From Bog-159 sp963738345 (GTDB lineage: Bacteria > Acidobacteriota > Terriglobia > Bryobacterales > Bryobacteraceae): a DNA stretch of 64,000 bases. The stretch covers positions 6,510,001 through 6,574,000 of the forward strand of contig CAVTWI010000002.1 in NCBI GenBank assembly GCA_963738345.1, given 5' to 3'. Positions 26,791-36,928 of the stretch are shown piece by piece. The notes under the pieces are model-generated. The model ran no database searches, was not told where the DNA came from, and was given only the letters and a program-made list of their open reading frames with translations. The translations under genes were made by a program, and so were the position numbers. Every line of letters begins with the position of its first letter. Position 1 is the first letter of the stretch.

Positions 26791-27384
26791 ATGTTTGATC
26801 ATATTTTCAGAATGGACGAAGGACGCTTCGCTCGCGGTGAAAGGCAGTTCGCGGGAAGATCGGAGCGCGGCAGGCACGAGCACGGCGGTGCGCGCGGCTG
26901 GTTTGAGCGTGGGTTTGGCGGCAGTCGTGAACGTTTGTTCGACGCCGGCGACATTAAAATTGTCATCCTCAAGCTGTTGTCCGAGCAACCGAGCTATGGA
27001 TATCAGCTCATTAAGACAATGGAACAACGGCTATCCGGCGGCTACACCCCGAGCGCCGGCGTAATTTACCCGACTCTAACGATGCTGGAGGAAGAGGGCC
27101 TTGCCACGGCGTCGGTAGAGAACAACAAAAAGGTCTATTCGGTTACTGCGGACGGGCGGGAATATCTGGAAGCCAACCAGCGGCGCGTCGAAGAACTCTT
27201 CGAACGGCTGGGAGAGGCGGGGCGCGGGTTCGAGCGCGGCCGCTCGCCGGAGATGATGAAAGCTTTTATGAGCCTGCGGCGGGCCGTGATGGCGCGCGTA
27301 TTGCGCGAAGGCGTGACACCGGAGCAACTCCGCAAGATCACCGACGCGATTCAAGCCGCGGCGAAAACAATCGATGAAATCTGA
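26791..27384 (+). CDS. PadR-family transcriptional regulator
   Basis: 197 residues. After an Arg/Gly-rich N-terminal tail of about 50 residues comes a PadR winged helix: DIKIVILKLLSEQPSYGYQLIKTMEQ, PSAGVIYPTLTMLEEEGLA and the wing KKVYSVTADGREYL. The C-terminal coiled helix serves for dimerisation. A strong AAGGAG site overlaps the operator just upstream. The long basic N-terminus is unusual for PadR proteins and may add DNA affinity. No transporter is adjacent, so its target beyond itself is unclear. It is convergent with the GT39 gene (13 bases). Confidence 0.85.
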   Translation: MFDHIFRMDEGRFARGERQFAGRSERGRHEHGGARGWFERGFGGSRERLFDAGDIKIVILKLLSEQPSYGYQLIKTMEQRLSGGYTPSAGVIYPTLTMLEEEGLATASVENNKKVYSVTADGREYLEANQRRVEELFERLGEAGRGFERGRSPEMMKAFMSLRRAVMARVLREGVTPEQLRKITDAIQAAAKTIDEI

Positions 27385-27397
27385 TACGTCCGCGCAC

Positions 27398-29170
27398 TTA
27401 TTCGCGAAAACCAATACTGGACAAAACGACGCCCAGTTCGCGATGGTCGCCCGGGACAGAGAAGGTCCGATCAAGGGTCAGGCTAACGGTAGACGTGGGG
27501 CCCGCGGGCGCGAGCGGCGCCGACCGTAGCGTATACGATCCGTGCGCGGCATATGTCTCGGCGGCGACCACGCGGCCATCCAGCAGCAAGTCCACGTGGC
27601 GGGCGGGGGCCGCATCCGGGATAGTAAATACGGCTTCGAGGGGCGCGCTTTGCAAGGGACTCTTCAACAGCACCACGGCGTTGCCGGACATCCAGCGCCA
27701 TTGGCCGGCTTCCAGGCTGTAAAGCCCGCTGACGATTTGGTTGTTTGCCTCCGGAGCGTTCATGGGTAGATAGGCGAGCGTAGGATGCCGGTCGAGCACC
27801 ACAGCCGCTTGCACGATGTCGATGGGGGCGTAAGAAATATCGAACGGGCGCAGACCTTTGCTGGCGGTGGAATAGCCGGAGCGGGCCTCCAGGCCGATAA
27901 GCTGCAAGGGAATCGATGCGCGAATGGATTGTTGAAGTATCGGCGCCGTAGGCGCGGTGAAGGCGATCGGGTAAGCCAGTTGGCTGGTTACGACGACATC
28001 GCCGGCGCGAAGCACCTGCCCGCGTTCGAGCGGCAGTCCGCCATCCGCTTCCAGATAGTAGCGCAGACCCCATTCGCCATCAATGTAGACGCGATGCCCG
28101 GCCGCCGAAGGGCGCAACTGTCGCGCAAAGCGGCGGTAGCCATCCCAATGCTGGTAGCTCACGGTGGCGAGGGCCAGGCTCAGGACAAGTTGCGCCGCGA
28201 ATCCCACAGCAAGCCAGCGGGTCCGGAGGCGCGAGACCAGCAGGGCCATGGGAGCGGCCATAGGCAGCAGGTAGCGGGCTGATCCGGCGAAGAATAGGAC
28301 GGCAGCACCTGCGAAGAACAGCGCGATCCACGCGGCCAGGAACGCAGTGTCGCGATCCCGCCGTCGCCACGCCAGCAGGATAGCGCCCGGCAGCAGTGCC
28401 GGGAAGATCATGAAGCACGCATGCACGGAAAGCGCCGCCGCACTGCGTAATTTGTTGACGAGGGTCTGCCAGCCGTAGCTGCTCATGTATCCGACAGAGA
28501 CAGCCACCGGCAGCGCGCCGGAGGACCAACGCTCTAGCAATTGCCAGATCAACAGCGTGGCGAGCGGAGCCAGGGTCAGCAGCCAGGCATTCCGGTCGCG
28601 GCGGCGGTAGAGCCACACATACACGCAAAGTATCGGGGTCAGAAAAGCCGCCTGGAAGGCCCCGAGCGCGGCCAGCACCATGGCCACAGCGGCAAGTCTC
28701 CAGCGTCCCGCAACGAAGCAAGCAACCGACGCCATCCAGAAAGCCAGAAACGGCAAGTCGGATTCGAGGGAGTTCCCATTGATGACGAATGCCGGCACCG
28801 CCAAAAACAGCAGCGTGGCCCACAACGGGTGCGGCGAAAATCGTTTCGCCAGCGACCACATGGCCCAGGCTGCGATCAGCGAGAACAGAATGTAGGCCGC
28901 GTGGAACGGCACCTCGCGGATATCGCGGAAAACGGCCAGCAGCAGCGCCAGGTACCACGCGTTCAACGGCGGATGCGGGAAGCCGCGCAGATCCACACGA
29001 TCGCCCAGGAAGACATACTGCACATGGTTCGGATGCAGCGGATCGATCTGGGCGTGCTCGGCCTGGGCAAGGTAATAGACATCGTCGCCCTGGATCGCCT
29101 GATTGAGAAATGGCAGACGCAGCAGTAGGACGGTGGCGAAGACTACGACGAGGGCGAGACGGGTGCCCAT
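27398..29170 (-). CDS. membrane glycosyltransferase, GT39/ArnT-like
   Basis: 590 residues. The first 400 form about ten hydrophobic helices beginning ALVVVFATVLLLRLPFL, with an early acidic loop (AIQGDDVYYLAQAEH) where PMT/ArnT enzymes have their catalytic Asp. A periplasmic soluble domain of about 190 residues follows. Such enzymes move sugars from polyprenyl phosphate to lipids or proteins. The start lies 28 bases inside the end of gcvPB, so it is at least transcribed with the glycine cleavage operon, though the functions look unrelated. Confidence 0.7.
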   Translation of the reverse strand: MGTRLALVVVFATVLLLRLPFLNQAIQGDDVYYLAQAEHAQIDPLHPNHVQYVFLGDRVDLRGFPHPPLNAWYLALLLAVFRDIREVPFHAAYILFSLIAAWAMWSLAKRFSPHPLWATLLFLAVPAFVINGNSLESDLPFLAFWMASVACFVAGRWRLAAVAMVLAALGAFQAAFLTPILCVYVWLYRRRDRNAWLLTLAPLATLLIWQLLERWSSGALPVAVSVGYMSSYGWQTLVNKLRSAAALSVHACFMIFPALLPGAILLAWRRRDRDTAFLAAWIALFFAGAAVLFFAGSARYLLPMAAPMALLVSRLRTRWLAVGFAAQLVLSLALATVSYQHWDGYRRFARQLRPSAAGHRVYIDGEWGLRYYLEADGGLPLERGQVLRAGDVVVTSQLAYPIAFTAPTAPILQQSIRASIPLQLIGLEARSGYSTASKGLRPFDISYAPIDIVQAAVVLDRHPTLAYLPMNAPEANNQIVSGLYSLEAGQWRWMSGNAVVLLKSPLQSAPLEAVFTIPDAAPARHVDLLLDGRVVAAETYAAHGSYTLRSAPLAPAGPTSTVSLTLDRTFSVPGDHRELGVVLSSIGFRE

Positions 29171-30637
29171 TTCAGTATCGGCTTGCGCGCCGCCTTCACT
29201 TCATCGACGCGGCTGGTGCGGGTGGAATAGGGCGCGCCTTTCACCATGTCCGGGTCGGTTTCGATTTCCTTGGCGATGGAAATCATGGCATCGACAAAGA
29301 GATCGATTTCGAGCTTGCCCTCGGTTTCGGTGGGCTCGATCATCATGGCGCCGTGCACGATCAGCGGGAAGCTAACGGTATACGGATGGAAGCCGTAATC
29401 GATCAGGCGCTTGGCGATGTCGCCGGTGCGCACGCCCTGTCGCGCCTGGCGTTCGTCGCTGAACACCACTTCGTGCATGTTGGGCAGCGCGTAGGGCAGA
29501 TCGAAGAACGGCTCCAGCTTTTTGCGGATGTAGTTGGCGTTCAGCACCGCGTCCATCGTGGCGGCGCGCAGTCCGTTGCCGCCATGCGCCAGGATGTAGG
29601 CGAGCGCGCGCACCAGCACGCCGAAGTTGCCGTAGAAGGCTTTCACTTTGCCGATGGAATGGGGGCGATCGTAATCGAAGGTCCATTGGTCGCCATGCGC
29701 GCTTCAGGCGCGGTACAGGCAGGAACGGCTCCAGGTGCTTCTTCACCGCCACCGGACCACCGCCCGGTCCGCCGCCGCCGTGGGGCGTGGAAAAAGTCTT
29801 GTGCAGATTCAGGTGCATCACGTCCACGCCGAAATCGCCGGGACGCGCGATGCCCACCAGCGCGTTCATGTTGGCGCCATCCATGTAGAGCAGCGCGCCT
29901 TTGCGATGCAGAGATTCGGCCGCCTCGATGATGCGCGATTCGAAAACGCCCAGCGTGTTGGGATTGGTGACCATCAAGCCGGCCACGTCTTCATCGACGG
30001 ATTTTTCGAGCGCAGCGAGATCGAGCAGGCCGTGCTCGTCGGAGCGGATGTTCTCGACGACGTATCCGGCGATGGCCGCGGTGGCCGGATTGGTGCCGTG
30101 CGCGGAATCGGGGATCAGGATCTTCTTGCGCGGGTTGCCTTGCTTCTCGAGCAGCGCGCGGATCAGCAGGATGCCGGTCAGTTCGCCATGCGCGCCGGCG
30201 GCAGGCTGCAGCGTGACTGCGTCCATGCCGGTGATTTCGAGCAGCGCGGATTCCAGGTGCGCCATCACCTCCATGGCCCCTTGCGAGAGCGATTCGGGCT
30301 GATAGGGATGCGCCCAAGCCAGGCCTTCGGTGCGCGCCACCAGTTCGTTGACGCGCGGGTTGTACTTCATGGTGCAGGAGCCCAGCGGATACATGCCGTG
30401 ATCGATGGCGTAGTTCCAGGTGGAAAGGCGCGTGAAGTGGCGGATGGCTTCCACTTCGCTGACTTCCGGGAAGCCTTCGATTTCGTCGCGGACGTTGGCC
30501 GCGCCTAAGGCGGCGCCGGGGTCGACTGCGGGCACATCGAGATCTGGAAGTTGGTAGGCTTTCTTGCCCGGCGAACTGCGCTCAAAGAGCAGCGATTCGT
30601 TCGGCGAAATGTGGGAGCGAACTTTTTTAATGGACAT
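29143..30637 (-). CDS. gcvPB: glycine dehydrogenase (decarboxylating) subunit 2, one frameshift
   Basis: The PLP subunit of the P-protein of the glycine cleavage system, in the split (two-gene) form. The PLP lysine sits in HLNLHKTFSTPHGGGGPG. Other conserved parts are YPLGSCTMKYNPR, ITGMDAVTLQPAAGAHGEL and MDGANMNALVG. The frame breaks near 29697 after VPRLK; removing one C restores the rest (GNFGVLVRALAYILAHGG to the C-terminus). Total length would be about 497 residues, normal for gcvPB. It follows gcvPA with no gap. Confidence 0.88.
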
Positions 30638-31944
30638 TTAGAAGGCCTCCGCTAGTCTGTCCATATCGGCGCGATGGGACATTTCGGTGGCGCAGAGCAG
30701 CATGGCGTCGGAGAGTTCAGGATAGAAGCGGCCCAGCGGCAGGCCTCCGATGATCTTCTTATCGAGGAGGGCTTTATTGATCGCATCCGGCGATCGGCCG
30801 CCGGTCGAAACCACGAATTCGTTGAAGAACGGCCCGGAGAATCGCGGCTTTAGTTTGCCTGCGAGATAGTGCGCCTTGGCCAGATTCTGCTCCGCCAGTT
30901 CGCGCAGACCTTGTTTGCCGTAGACGCTCATGAAGACGGTAGCCATCAGCGCGATGAGCGCCTGGTTGGTGCAGATATTGGAAGTCGCTTTCTCGCGGCG
31001 GATGTGCTGCTCGCGCGTGGCCAGCGTCAGGCAGAAGGCGCGATTGCCATGCGTATCGGTGGTCTCGCCAACCAGGCGGCCCGGCATCTGGCGGGCGAAT
31101 TTGTCGCGCGTGGCGATGATGCCGGCATAAGGTCCGCCATAGCTGGGCGAGATGGCGAAGGATTGCAGTTCGCCGGCCACGATATCGGCCGGGGGCGGCT
31201 CCAGAAGGCCGAGCGAAACGGCTTCGGTGAAGCCCATCACCAGCAGCGCGCCGCGCTTGTGCGCGAGTTCGGCGGCGCGTTGACGTTTTCGACGACCCCG
31301 AAGAAATTGGGCGACTGGATGATGACGGCGGCAGTCAGATCGTTAAGCTTATGTTCCAGATCGTCCAGATCGGCCGCGCCGGTTTCCGGGTCGTAGTCGA
31401 ACTCCGTGATCGGCATGCCCTGGTTCTTCGCGTAGGTCTGCAGCACTTCCTGATACTCGGGATGCACGGTGCGCGCCACCAGCAGGCCGCCTTTGCTGGT
31501 GAGTCGCGCGGCCATCAGGGCGACTTCCGCCACGCGCGGTCGAGCCGTCGTACATGGACGCGTTGGCCACATCCATGCCGGTGAGCTGGCAGATCATGGT
31601 CTGAAATTCGAAGATGGTGGTGAGGGTGCCCTGCGAGATCTCGGCCTGGTACGGCGTGTAGGACGTCAGAAATTCGCCGCGCGAAACCACCGTATCCACC
31701 AGCACCGGACGGTAATGGCGATACACGCCCGCGCCCAGGAAACTGGCATAGCCGTTGGCGTTCTCGTCGCCGCGCGGCGGAAATAATCGACGATCTCGTA
31801 TTCGGAAATGCCCGGCGCAAGCTGCAGCGGCTGTTTCAGCCGAACGGCTTCGGGGAGATGCGCAAACAGATCTTCGGGGGTTTCGACGCCGCAGGCATGC
31901 AGCATCTCGCGGCGTTCGGAATCAGACTTCGGAAGATAGCGCAA
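30638..31944 (-). pseudogene. gcvPA: glycine dehydrogenase (decarboxylating) subunit 1, three frameshifts
   Basis: The partner subunit of gcvPB, about 435 residues when stitched. It starts RYLPKSDSERREMLHACGVE, then has GISEYEIVDYF, YTPYQAEISQGTLTTIFEFQTM and DVANASMYDGSTA, and later SPSYGGPYAGIIATRD and CTNQALIALMATVFMSVYG, all typical. Frame breaks lie near 31772 (one G lost), 31532 (one C gained) and 31275 (one G lost). No internal stop disturbs the right frame and the residues are well conserved, so I favour sequence errors. If the sequence is accurate, the glycine cleavage system is inactive. Confidence 0.78.
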
Positions 31945-31948
31945 ACTA

Positions 31949-32350
31949 TTATTTTTCCGCTCCTATATAAGTTTGATAGTCGGCCGCGGAAAGTAGATTC
32001 GTCATTTCGCCGGGATTGCTCAAACGGATCTTCACCAGCCAGGCTTCGCCGTGCGGATCTTCATTCAGCTTTTCGGGAGCGTCGGCCAGGGCGGCGTTCA
32101 GATCCACCACCTCGCCCGAAACCGGCGAATAGATATCGGACACGGCTTTCACCGACTCCACCGAGCCGATGGTTTTGCCTTGGTCCACATGCTGGCCCGG
32201 CTTCATGGTTTCACGGCCGTACTTGAAATCGACGTAGACGATATCGCCCAATTCGTGCTGGGCATGATCGGTGATGCCGATGGTGCCGGTGTCGCCTTCC
32301 ACGTGCACCCACTCGTGTTCCTTGGTGTAGCGGTAATCTTCGGGATACAT
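31949..32350 (-). CDS. gcvH: glycine cleavage system H protein
   Basis: 133 residues, intact. The lipoyl-lysine lies in SVESVKAVSDIYSPVSGEV, the start is MYPEDYRYTKEHEWVHVEG and the end LLSAADYQTYIG, all typical of the carrier that shuttles the aminomethyl group between P, T and L proteins. Its ATG overlaps the gcvT stop (TAATG). It is the only gcv gene in this window without an indel. Confidence 0.95.
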   Translation of the reverse strand: MYPEDYRYTKEHEWVHVEGDTGTIGITDHAQHELGDIVYVDFKYGRETMKPGQHVDQGKTIGSVESVKAVSDIYSPVSGEVVDLNAALADAPEKLNEDPHGEAWLVKIRLSNPGEMTNLLSAADYQTYIGAEK

Positions 32351-33460
32351 TATTTAGCTCGCTTGTAGAATGGCGTTTCGACGGTGACGGCGTCCACCGG
32401 TTGGTTGCGAATGACGACCTCGATGGCGCGGCCGATTTGGATTGCTCCATAGGCAGATAACACAGACCGATGTTTTTGTTCAGCGGCGGGCGCGGGCGAT
32501 CCGCTGGTGACCCAACCGGCCGGTACGCCGTCCAGCATGCACTTCGTAGCCATCGCGGCCGATGCCGCGGCCGGTCATTTCAAAGCCGATCAGCTTGCGT
32601 TGAATGCCCTGCTCTTTTTGCTTGGCCAGCGCGGCGCGGCCGACGAAGTCGCCTTTGTCGAGTTTGACCATCCAGCCAAGGTCGGCTTCCAAGGGGCGTG
32701 ATGGAGGCGTGGATTTCGTGGCCATACAGCGCCATCTTGGCTTCCAGGCGCAGCGTGTTGCGCGCGCCCAGGCCGCAGGGCTTGATGCCGAACTCTATGC
32801 CGGCGTCCAGGATTTCGTGCCACAGGCGGGGAGCTTCCGACGGCGCGACGTAGATTTCGTAGCCATTTTCGCCGGTGTAGCCGGTGCGGGCGATGCGGGC
32901 AGGAGTGCCGGAGACCATCGCCGTCGGCGAACCAGTAATAGCGGATGGCGGACAAGGTCGGCAGTCGGTCAGTTTTTGCAGAGTGGCGCGCGCGTTGGGG
33001 CCCTGGATGGCGATCTGCGCATAACGTCGCTCGACAGTCGCACGTCGGCGTCGAAGCGGTTGTGCGCGCACGATGTGCTCGAAGTCCTTCTCCTGGTTGG
33101 AGGCGTTGACGCACAGGAAATAGTGGTCGTCGGCGACTTTGTGGACCAGGATGTCGTCGACGAATCCGCCGTGTTCGTAGAGCAGGCCGGAGTATTGGAT
33201 CTGGCCGGTTTTCAGCCGCGCTGGCGGCGTTGGTGGTGACGTAATCGGTAAGCTGCAGCGCCTCGGGACCGGTGATTTCGATCTCGCCCATGTGGCTGAC
33301 ATCGAACACGCCGACGCTGCGGCGAACGGCCAGGTGCTCTTCGACCAGCGAAGAATACTGGACGGGCATGTCCCAGCCGCCGAAGTCGACCATCTTGGCG
33401 CGCAGCGTGCGATGGACGGCATTCAGGCAAGTGGACTTTGAGCGCGGCGGTGGCGGGCAT
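32350..33460 (-). pseudogene. gcvT: aminomethyltransferase (T protein), about ten frameshifts
   Basis: Joining frames gives a full T protein of about 365 residues: MPATAALKSTCLNAVHRTL, KMVDFGGWDMPVQYSSLVEEH, FDVSHMGEIEITGPEALQ, GFVDDILVHKVADDHYFLCVNAS, ARTGYTGENGYEIYV, ITPLEADLGWMVKLDK, and a C-terminus ending PFYKRAK. T protein moves the C1 unit from H protein to tetrahydrofolate. Frame breaks occur near 33436, 33218, 33072, 33030, 32965, 32953, 32930, 32690, 32539, 32485 and 32435, mostly single-base gains. The density is far above the rest of the window. A half-length copy at 36929-37462 helps locate the extra bases. Confidence 0.8.
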
Positions 33461-33926
33461 CAAACTGGTAATGTAGCACGGGTGGCTGGGGGGAGTCGTT
33501 CGCAGGTATGGATGGGGTCTGGTAAGCCGGCGGGAAGACATTGCGCCAGGCTATCGCAGACAGAGATCCGCTTCAGGACAATGCTCAGTTGCAACCCACG
33601 CGTCCGCCGCCGTGATGGGCCTTCCTGCGGTGCGGCTATCGGCCATAAAGGAAACGAACCACTGATTGCTGGCTGTGATCCTGAGGCATTTCTGGTGCAG
33701 ATAATGAGGTGCCGAGCAGAAGAACTTTCATTTCGGCTGCATCGGGAGTTGGTGACGGATCTCCCGAATCAGCTCACGGAATGTGTCAACCTCTTCCGGG
33801 AACGGCGCACTCCGGCAAGCCCCGCGGATCGACGACCACTCTAGCCATAACCGAATTTTAACCGAAAATCGAACGCGGCCAAGTACCCTTCAGACATTGC
33901 TGGTGCAGCTTGAAAGCCGCGGCCCT
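33461..33926. other. gene-free stretch upstream of gcvT
   Basis: About 465 bases. It should contain the gcv promoter. I looked for a glycine riboswitch and could not recognise one. Around 33901-33925 there is a 24-base near-match (CTGGTGCAGCTTGAAAGCCG) to the 3' end of the CoA-transferase gene at 39490, a third trace of the sequence duplicated at 36929-37025. Short open frames here have no recognisable product. Confidence 0.4.
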
Positions 33927-34993
33927 TCACTTTAATTGAGTCACATCTTCAGTGCCGATGTAACCAAGCTCCCCAGTCCGATCGAGCGGTTTGTACCAAG
34001 CCTCATGCAGCACCCAGATACTCTTCTCCCGGGTGACTGCAGATCCGTTCACGAATGTGTAGGAACGGCCGCCATCCTGGAATGAGATTCGGTTAAATGC
34101 GACATCCGCCTGCGCCGCGCCGCGCATCGGCGACAGAGAAAGAACGAACCGGCCTTCGCCCGGCATATAGACAACCACTCCCCATCCTGCTTTGTCAACG
34201 ATCGCGGTTCCACCTTGCATGTCCCCGAGGACCTGCTGGCCACTGAGCAAGAGAGGCGATACGATGCGCAATTCCCCAGGTCCTGGGTCGACATGGCTCG
34301 AACTGCCGATAAAAGCAGGGACGTGACCGAACCATTCACCGGTTATGCTGAGAGTCCCCCCCCGGCGAAGTCCAGCTTGAGCGTCTGCCCCGGTTCGAAA
34401 AGGACGCGCTTCTCCGGCTCGTTTTGAATATCGGAAAAGGCGAATGAGCCCGACGAAACACCGAATGTCTTGCTACGGACCGCAAGCTCGACGTTATTTC
34501 CCTGGCGGCCCACAAGGTCGATCCGATAGCCGACAGTCTTTCCATTCATTCCGCCAATGGAGCCGCAGGTCATCTGAGATTTGTCTTGGGTTGAAAGCGC
34601 GCAGACGTTCGGATCGCTGTCAGGCGATGCGATCTTCAGAACCACAACTGTCCCGTCAGAGTGGGCGCCGCCTTTAACCACAGCGAGCGTGGATGCGAGC
34701 AGTACGATTGCGCCGATCAGTACTGCGAATACAAGTCTCGGTATTCTCATGTTTCCCCATCCTTTTTGCCACCAGATTCCGAGTGTGCCTCGGGGTTTGG
34801 TCCACATACGCGGCGCGACGCTCTGCTCAATTTCGAGGCTCGCCGCGCAGCGTAATTCTGCGCCCATTTCTATGTACTCCGACAAGAGCGCCCGGCAAGG
34901 CGCACACGCTGCGATGTGCTCCGACGCTTCTCGCGAAATCATCTCGCCATCGCATAGTGCGGAGACAAACTCCGCCGCTTCATCGCAAATCAT
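33927..34993 (-). CDS. anti-sigma factor with a frameshift in a G8 tract
   Basis: The N-terminus (MICDEAAEFVSALCDGE ... HIAACAPCRALL) has the zinc-binding HxxxCxxC of anti-sigma proteins. A transmembrane helix follows (LVFAVLIGAIVLLASTLAVV), then a periplasmic domain. In the annotated frame it stops shortly after the G8 run at 34356-34363. A one-base change in that run joins it to a C-terminal part ending ELGYIGTEDVTQLK, giving about 355 residues. It overlaps the sigma gene by four bases, as sigma/anti-sigma pairs do, and should hold the sigma factor at the membrane. Confidence 0.75.
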
Positions 34994-35514
34994 GCGGATC
35001 TCCCTTTTTCAACTCGCTCACCATGCCAGATCTTCCGCAGTGCTTCACGCGCCGCGAACAGCCTGGACCGCACAGTGCCGACGGGGACCTCCAGGATTGC
35101 GGCAAGCTCCGTGTACGTTTGTCCTTCCACTTCGCGCAACCAGAGGAGCGTGCGCTGCTCGCTGGTAAGCCGGTTGAATGCATCGGCAACAACGGAGGAC
35201 ATTTCCGTTGGACATGGCGCTGAATCCTCATCCAGCCCATCGGTTGGCCTTTGCCGGCGCCACCACTCCGCTGCGAGCTTTCGCCCGATGCCGAAAAGGT
35301 ATCCGCGAAGGCTTCCGCGCTCCGGGTTGAAGCCGCTCGGGCGTCGCCAGATGTGCGTGAAAGTGTCCTGCATAACGTCTTCAGCGGCCTGTTCATTCAA
35401 GAGAAGATGCCTGAGGAATACACGTAAGCGAGGCCCGCTCTCACGGTAGAATGCGTCGAACGCGCAGGCGTTTCCTTCGGAGATCTTCTTCCAGAGTTCC
35501 TGGTCGTCGATCAA
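34990..35514 (-). CDS. ECF-type RNA polymerase sigma factor
   Basis: 174 residues with sigma region 2 (AFDAFYRESGPRLRVFLRHLL, AEDVMQDTFTHIWRR) and region 4 (RLTSEQRTLLWLREVEGQTYTELAAILEVPVGTVRSRLFAARE). There is no region 1 or 3, so it belongs to group 4 (extracytoplasmic function). The ATGA overlap with the anti-sigma gene supports co-regulation. Its target promoters are unknown; the pair is probably autoregulated. Confidence 0.92.
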   Translation of the reverse strand: MIDDQELWKKISEGNACAFDAFYRESGPRLRVFLRHLLLNEQAAEDVMQDTFTHIWRRPSGFNPERGSLRGYLFGIGRKLAAEWWRRQRPTDGLDEDSAPCPTEMSSVVADAFNRLTSEQRTLLWLREVEGQTYTELAAILEVPVGTVRSRLFAAREALRKIWHGERVEKGRSA

Positions 35515-35691
35515 TTAGCTCCTCCAACCTGTACTTCGTGGCTATGGCCTAAAAGGTTCGCGGTGGACTTGAAAAAGTTAGGAGTGCCCAGCGTGCGACC
35601 TTAGGACGAGAGTCTTGCGACCACAAGTCTACGCCGTACGAGGGCGTTCCGCCAGACCATGATGAGTCCCCACAACGGCTTTATCCCGCCT

Positions 35692-35976
35692 TTACTTCGC
35701 GCTGGCGCCGTCTTGCGCGCCATGCCGGATATGAAGGACTTCCACCGCGGATTCTTGCACACGGTACGCAACGATGTAGGGCAACGGCGAAAGCACCAGT
35801 TCCCGCGTACCTGGCTCGCGGCCCATTCGACCTCGGTGTGCAAAAGTAGAAAGCTCCTCGATGCGCTCGTAAATCGTGTTGACGGTTTCCTGGGCCGCTT
35901 CGAGGTTGTCTTCAGCGATGTACAGGCCGATTTGTTCGAGGTTGGCGGCGGCTTCTTCCGTCCAGCGGATATTCAT
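35692..35976 (-). CDS. RelE/ParE-family toxin
   Basis: 94 residues, typical length. It starts IRWTEEAAANLEQIGLYIAEDN, then has GREPGTRELVLSPLPYIVAYRV and EVLHIRHGAQD, the usual ParE pattern. ParE toxins inhibit gyrase, RelE-type ones cleave mRNA; the sequence is closer to ParE. Its start overlaps the stop of the antitoxin gene by four bases, with the antitoxin first, as is common. Confidence 0.88.
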   Translation of the reverse strand: MNIRWTEEAAANLEQIGLYIAEDNLEAAQETVNTIYERIEELSTFAHRGRMGREPGTRELVLSPLPYIVAYRVQESAVEVLHIRHGAQDGASAK

Positions 35977-36200
35977 CTGGACTTCAAAAGACGTTCGATG
36001 CGGGTCTTAACTTCCTGGTGGTCTATCAGTTCACCCCGGTCGGCCTGTGCAATGCCGCGGCGCACGCCGGCGCGAAACTCGGCGTCCTCTTCGACCAGGC
36101 GCAAGGCGGCGTCCTTCACCAGTTGCTCGGTTTCAGTGCCGGCATACATGGCGAGTTGAAAAAGCCGCGCTTCTTGTTCGGGCGTGAAATGTACTTCCAT
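35973..36200 (-). CDS. antitoxin for the ParE-type toxin
   Basis: 75 residues. An N-terminal HFTPEQEARLFQLAMYAGTE stretch predicts a ribbon-helix-helix-like or short helical DNA-binding part, followed by a charged C-terminal helix (RLVEEDAEFRAGVRRGIAQADRGEL) that would wrap the toxin. It is similar to ParD-like/addiction-module proteins encoded directly before ParE toxins. Antitoxins of this kind repress their own promoter. Confidence 0.8.
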   Translation of the reverse strand: MEVHFTPEQEARLFQLAMYAGTETEQLVKDAALRLVEEDAEFRAGVRRGIAQADRGELIDHQEVKTRIERLLKSR

Positions 36201-36314
36201 GCCCTTTAGGGTACGGATTGGGGAAGCCGAGTGTCAAGCGCGGCCGCGCCTGTGTCAGGCCCAGACTTTTCGAGGAATACGTTAGCCAGGGAGACGCAAG
36301 AGCCCTATACCGCG

Positions 36315-36803
36315 CTACTGCACCGTGAAGTTGCTCTTCGTCGTATTCGCGCCGCCCGGAGTAACTACCGTGATCGGTCCAGTAACCGCGCCGGATGGAA
36401 CCGTGGCCCACACATAATTCGGGCCACTGCTCGAAACCGCGGTGGCCGGTACGCCATTGAATTGGACCGATGCGGCCAGCAGGTTATGCCCCCAGATCCG
36501 CACGCGCGTCCCCGCCGGACCGGCTTGCGGACCGAACTCCCCCGCCCACGGCTGCGGCTTCGGTAACCCCACGTCGAGCGCGAACACTGCTCCCGCGCCC
36601 GTAGCCCCGCCGCCCTGCGCGGTGCCGTAGATGATCCCGTCGCTGCCCAGCACCAGATCGCACTGGCAGGCCCCATCGCGCCCCGGGTTGCTCAGCGAGT
36701 ACAATAACTCGTATTGTCCGTTCTTAGTGATGCGAAAGAGTTGGCCCGCGCCGCCCGCGCTAAACGCTCCCAGCGTCGCGCCGGCTGATAGACGAACTCG
36801 CAA
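36315..36803 (-). pseudogene. truncated GloVer-repeat / IPT-TIG protein
   Basis: About 162 codons corresponding to the final part of a surface protein like that at 7856-9232: one GloVer repeat (LVLGSDGIIYGTAQGGGATGAGAVFAL), the join DVGLPKPQPW (compare DLGLPKPLPG in the longer protein), and an IPT/TIG domain (GPAGTRVRIWGHNLL). The signal peptide and the earlier repeats are missing, so it is a 3' remnant left by a deletion or rearrangement. It lies next to another recombination product (36929-37462). Confidence 0.7.
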
Positions 36804-36928
36804 CGTCGGCGTTAACGCAGTAATGACAGTGAGACCCGCTTCAGAGCCATGGCCCTCCGCGGCTCCCCAAAACGGGGTTTAGAGCTATTGGATAAGCTGG
36901 ATCGGGCCTTCGCGAAAGATAGCTAAAC

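Noticed and set aside
29110..29931. 273-codon open frame on the plus strand
   Set aside because: It is antisense to gcvPB and to the start of the GT39 gene and has no recognisable domain.
33461..33926. possible glycine riboswitch before gcvT
   Set aside because: The region lacks the conserved purine-rich core that I would expect, and I could not draw the expected stems.
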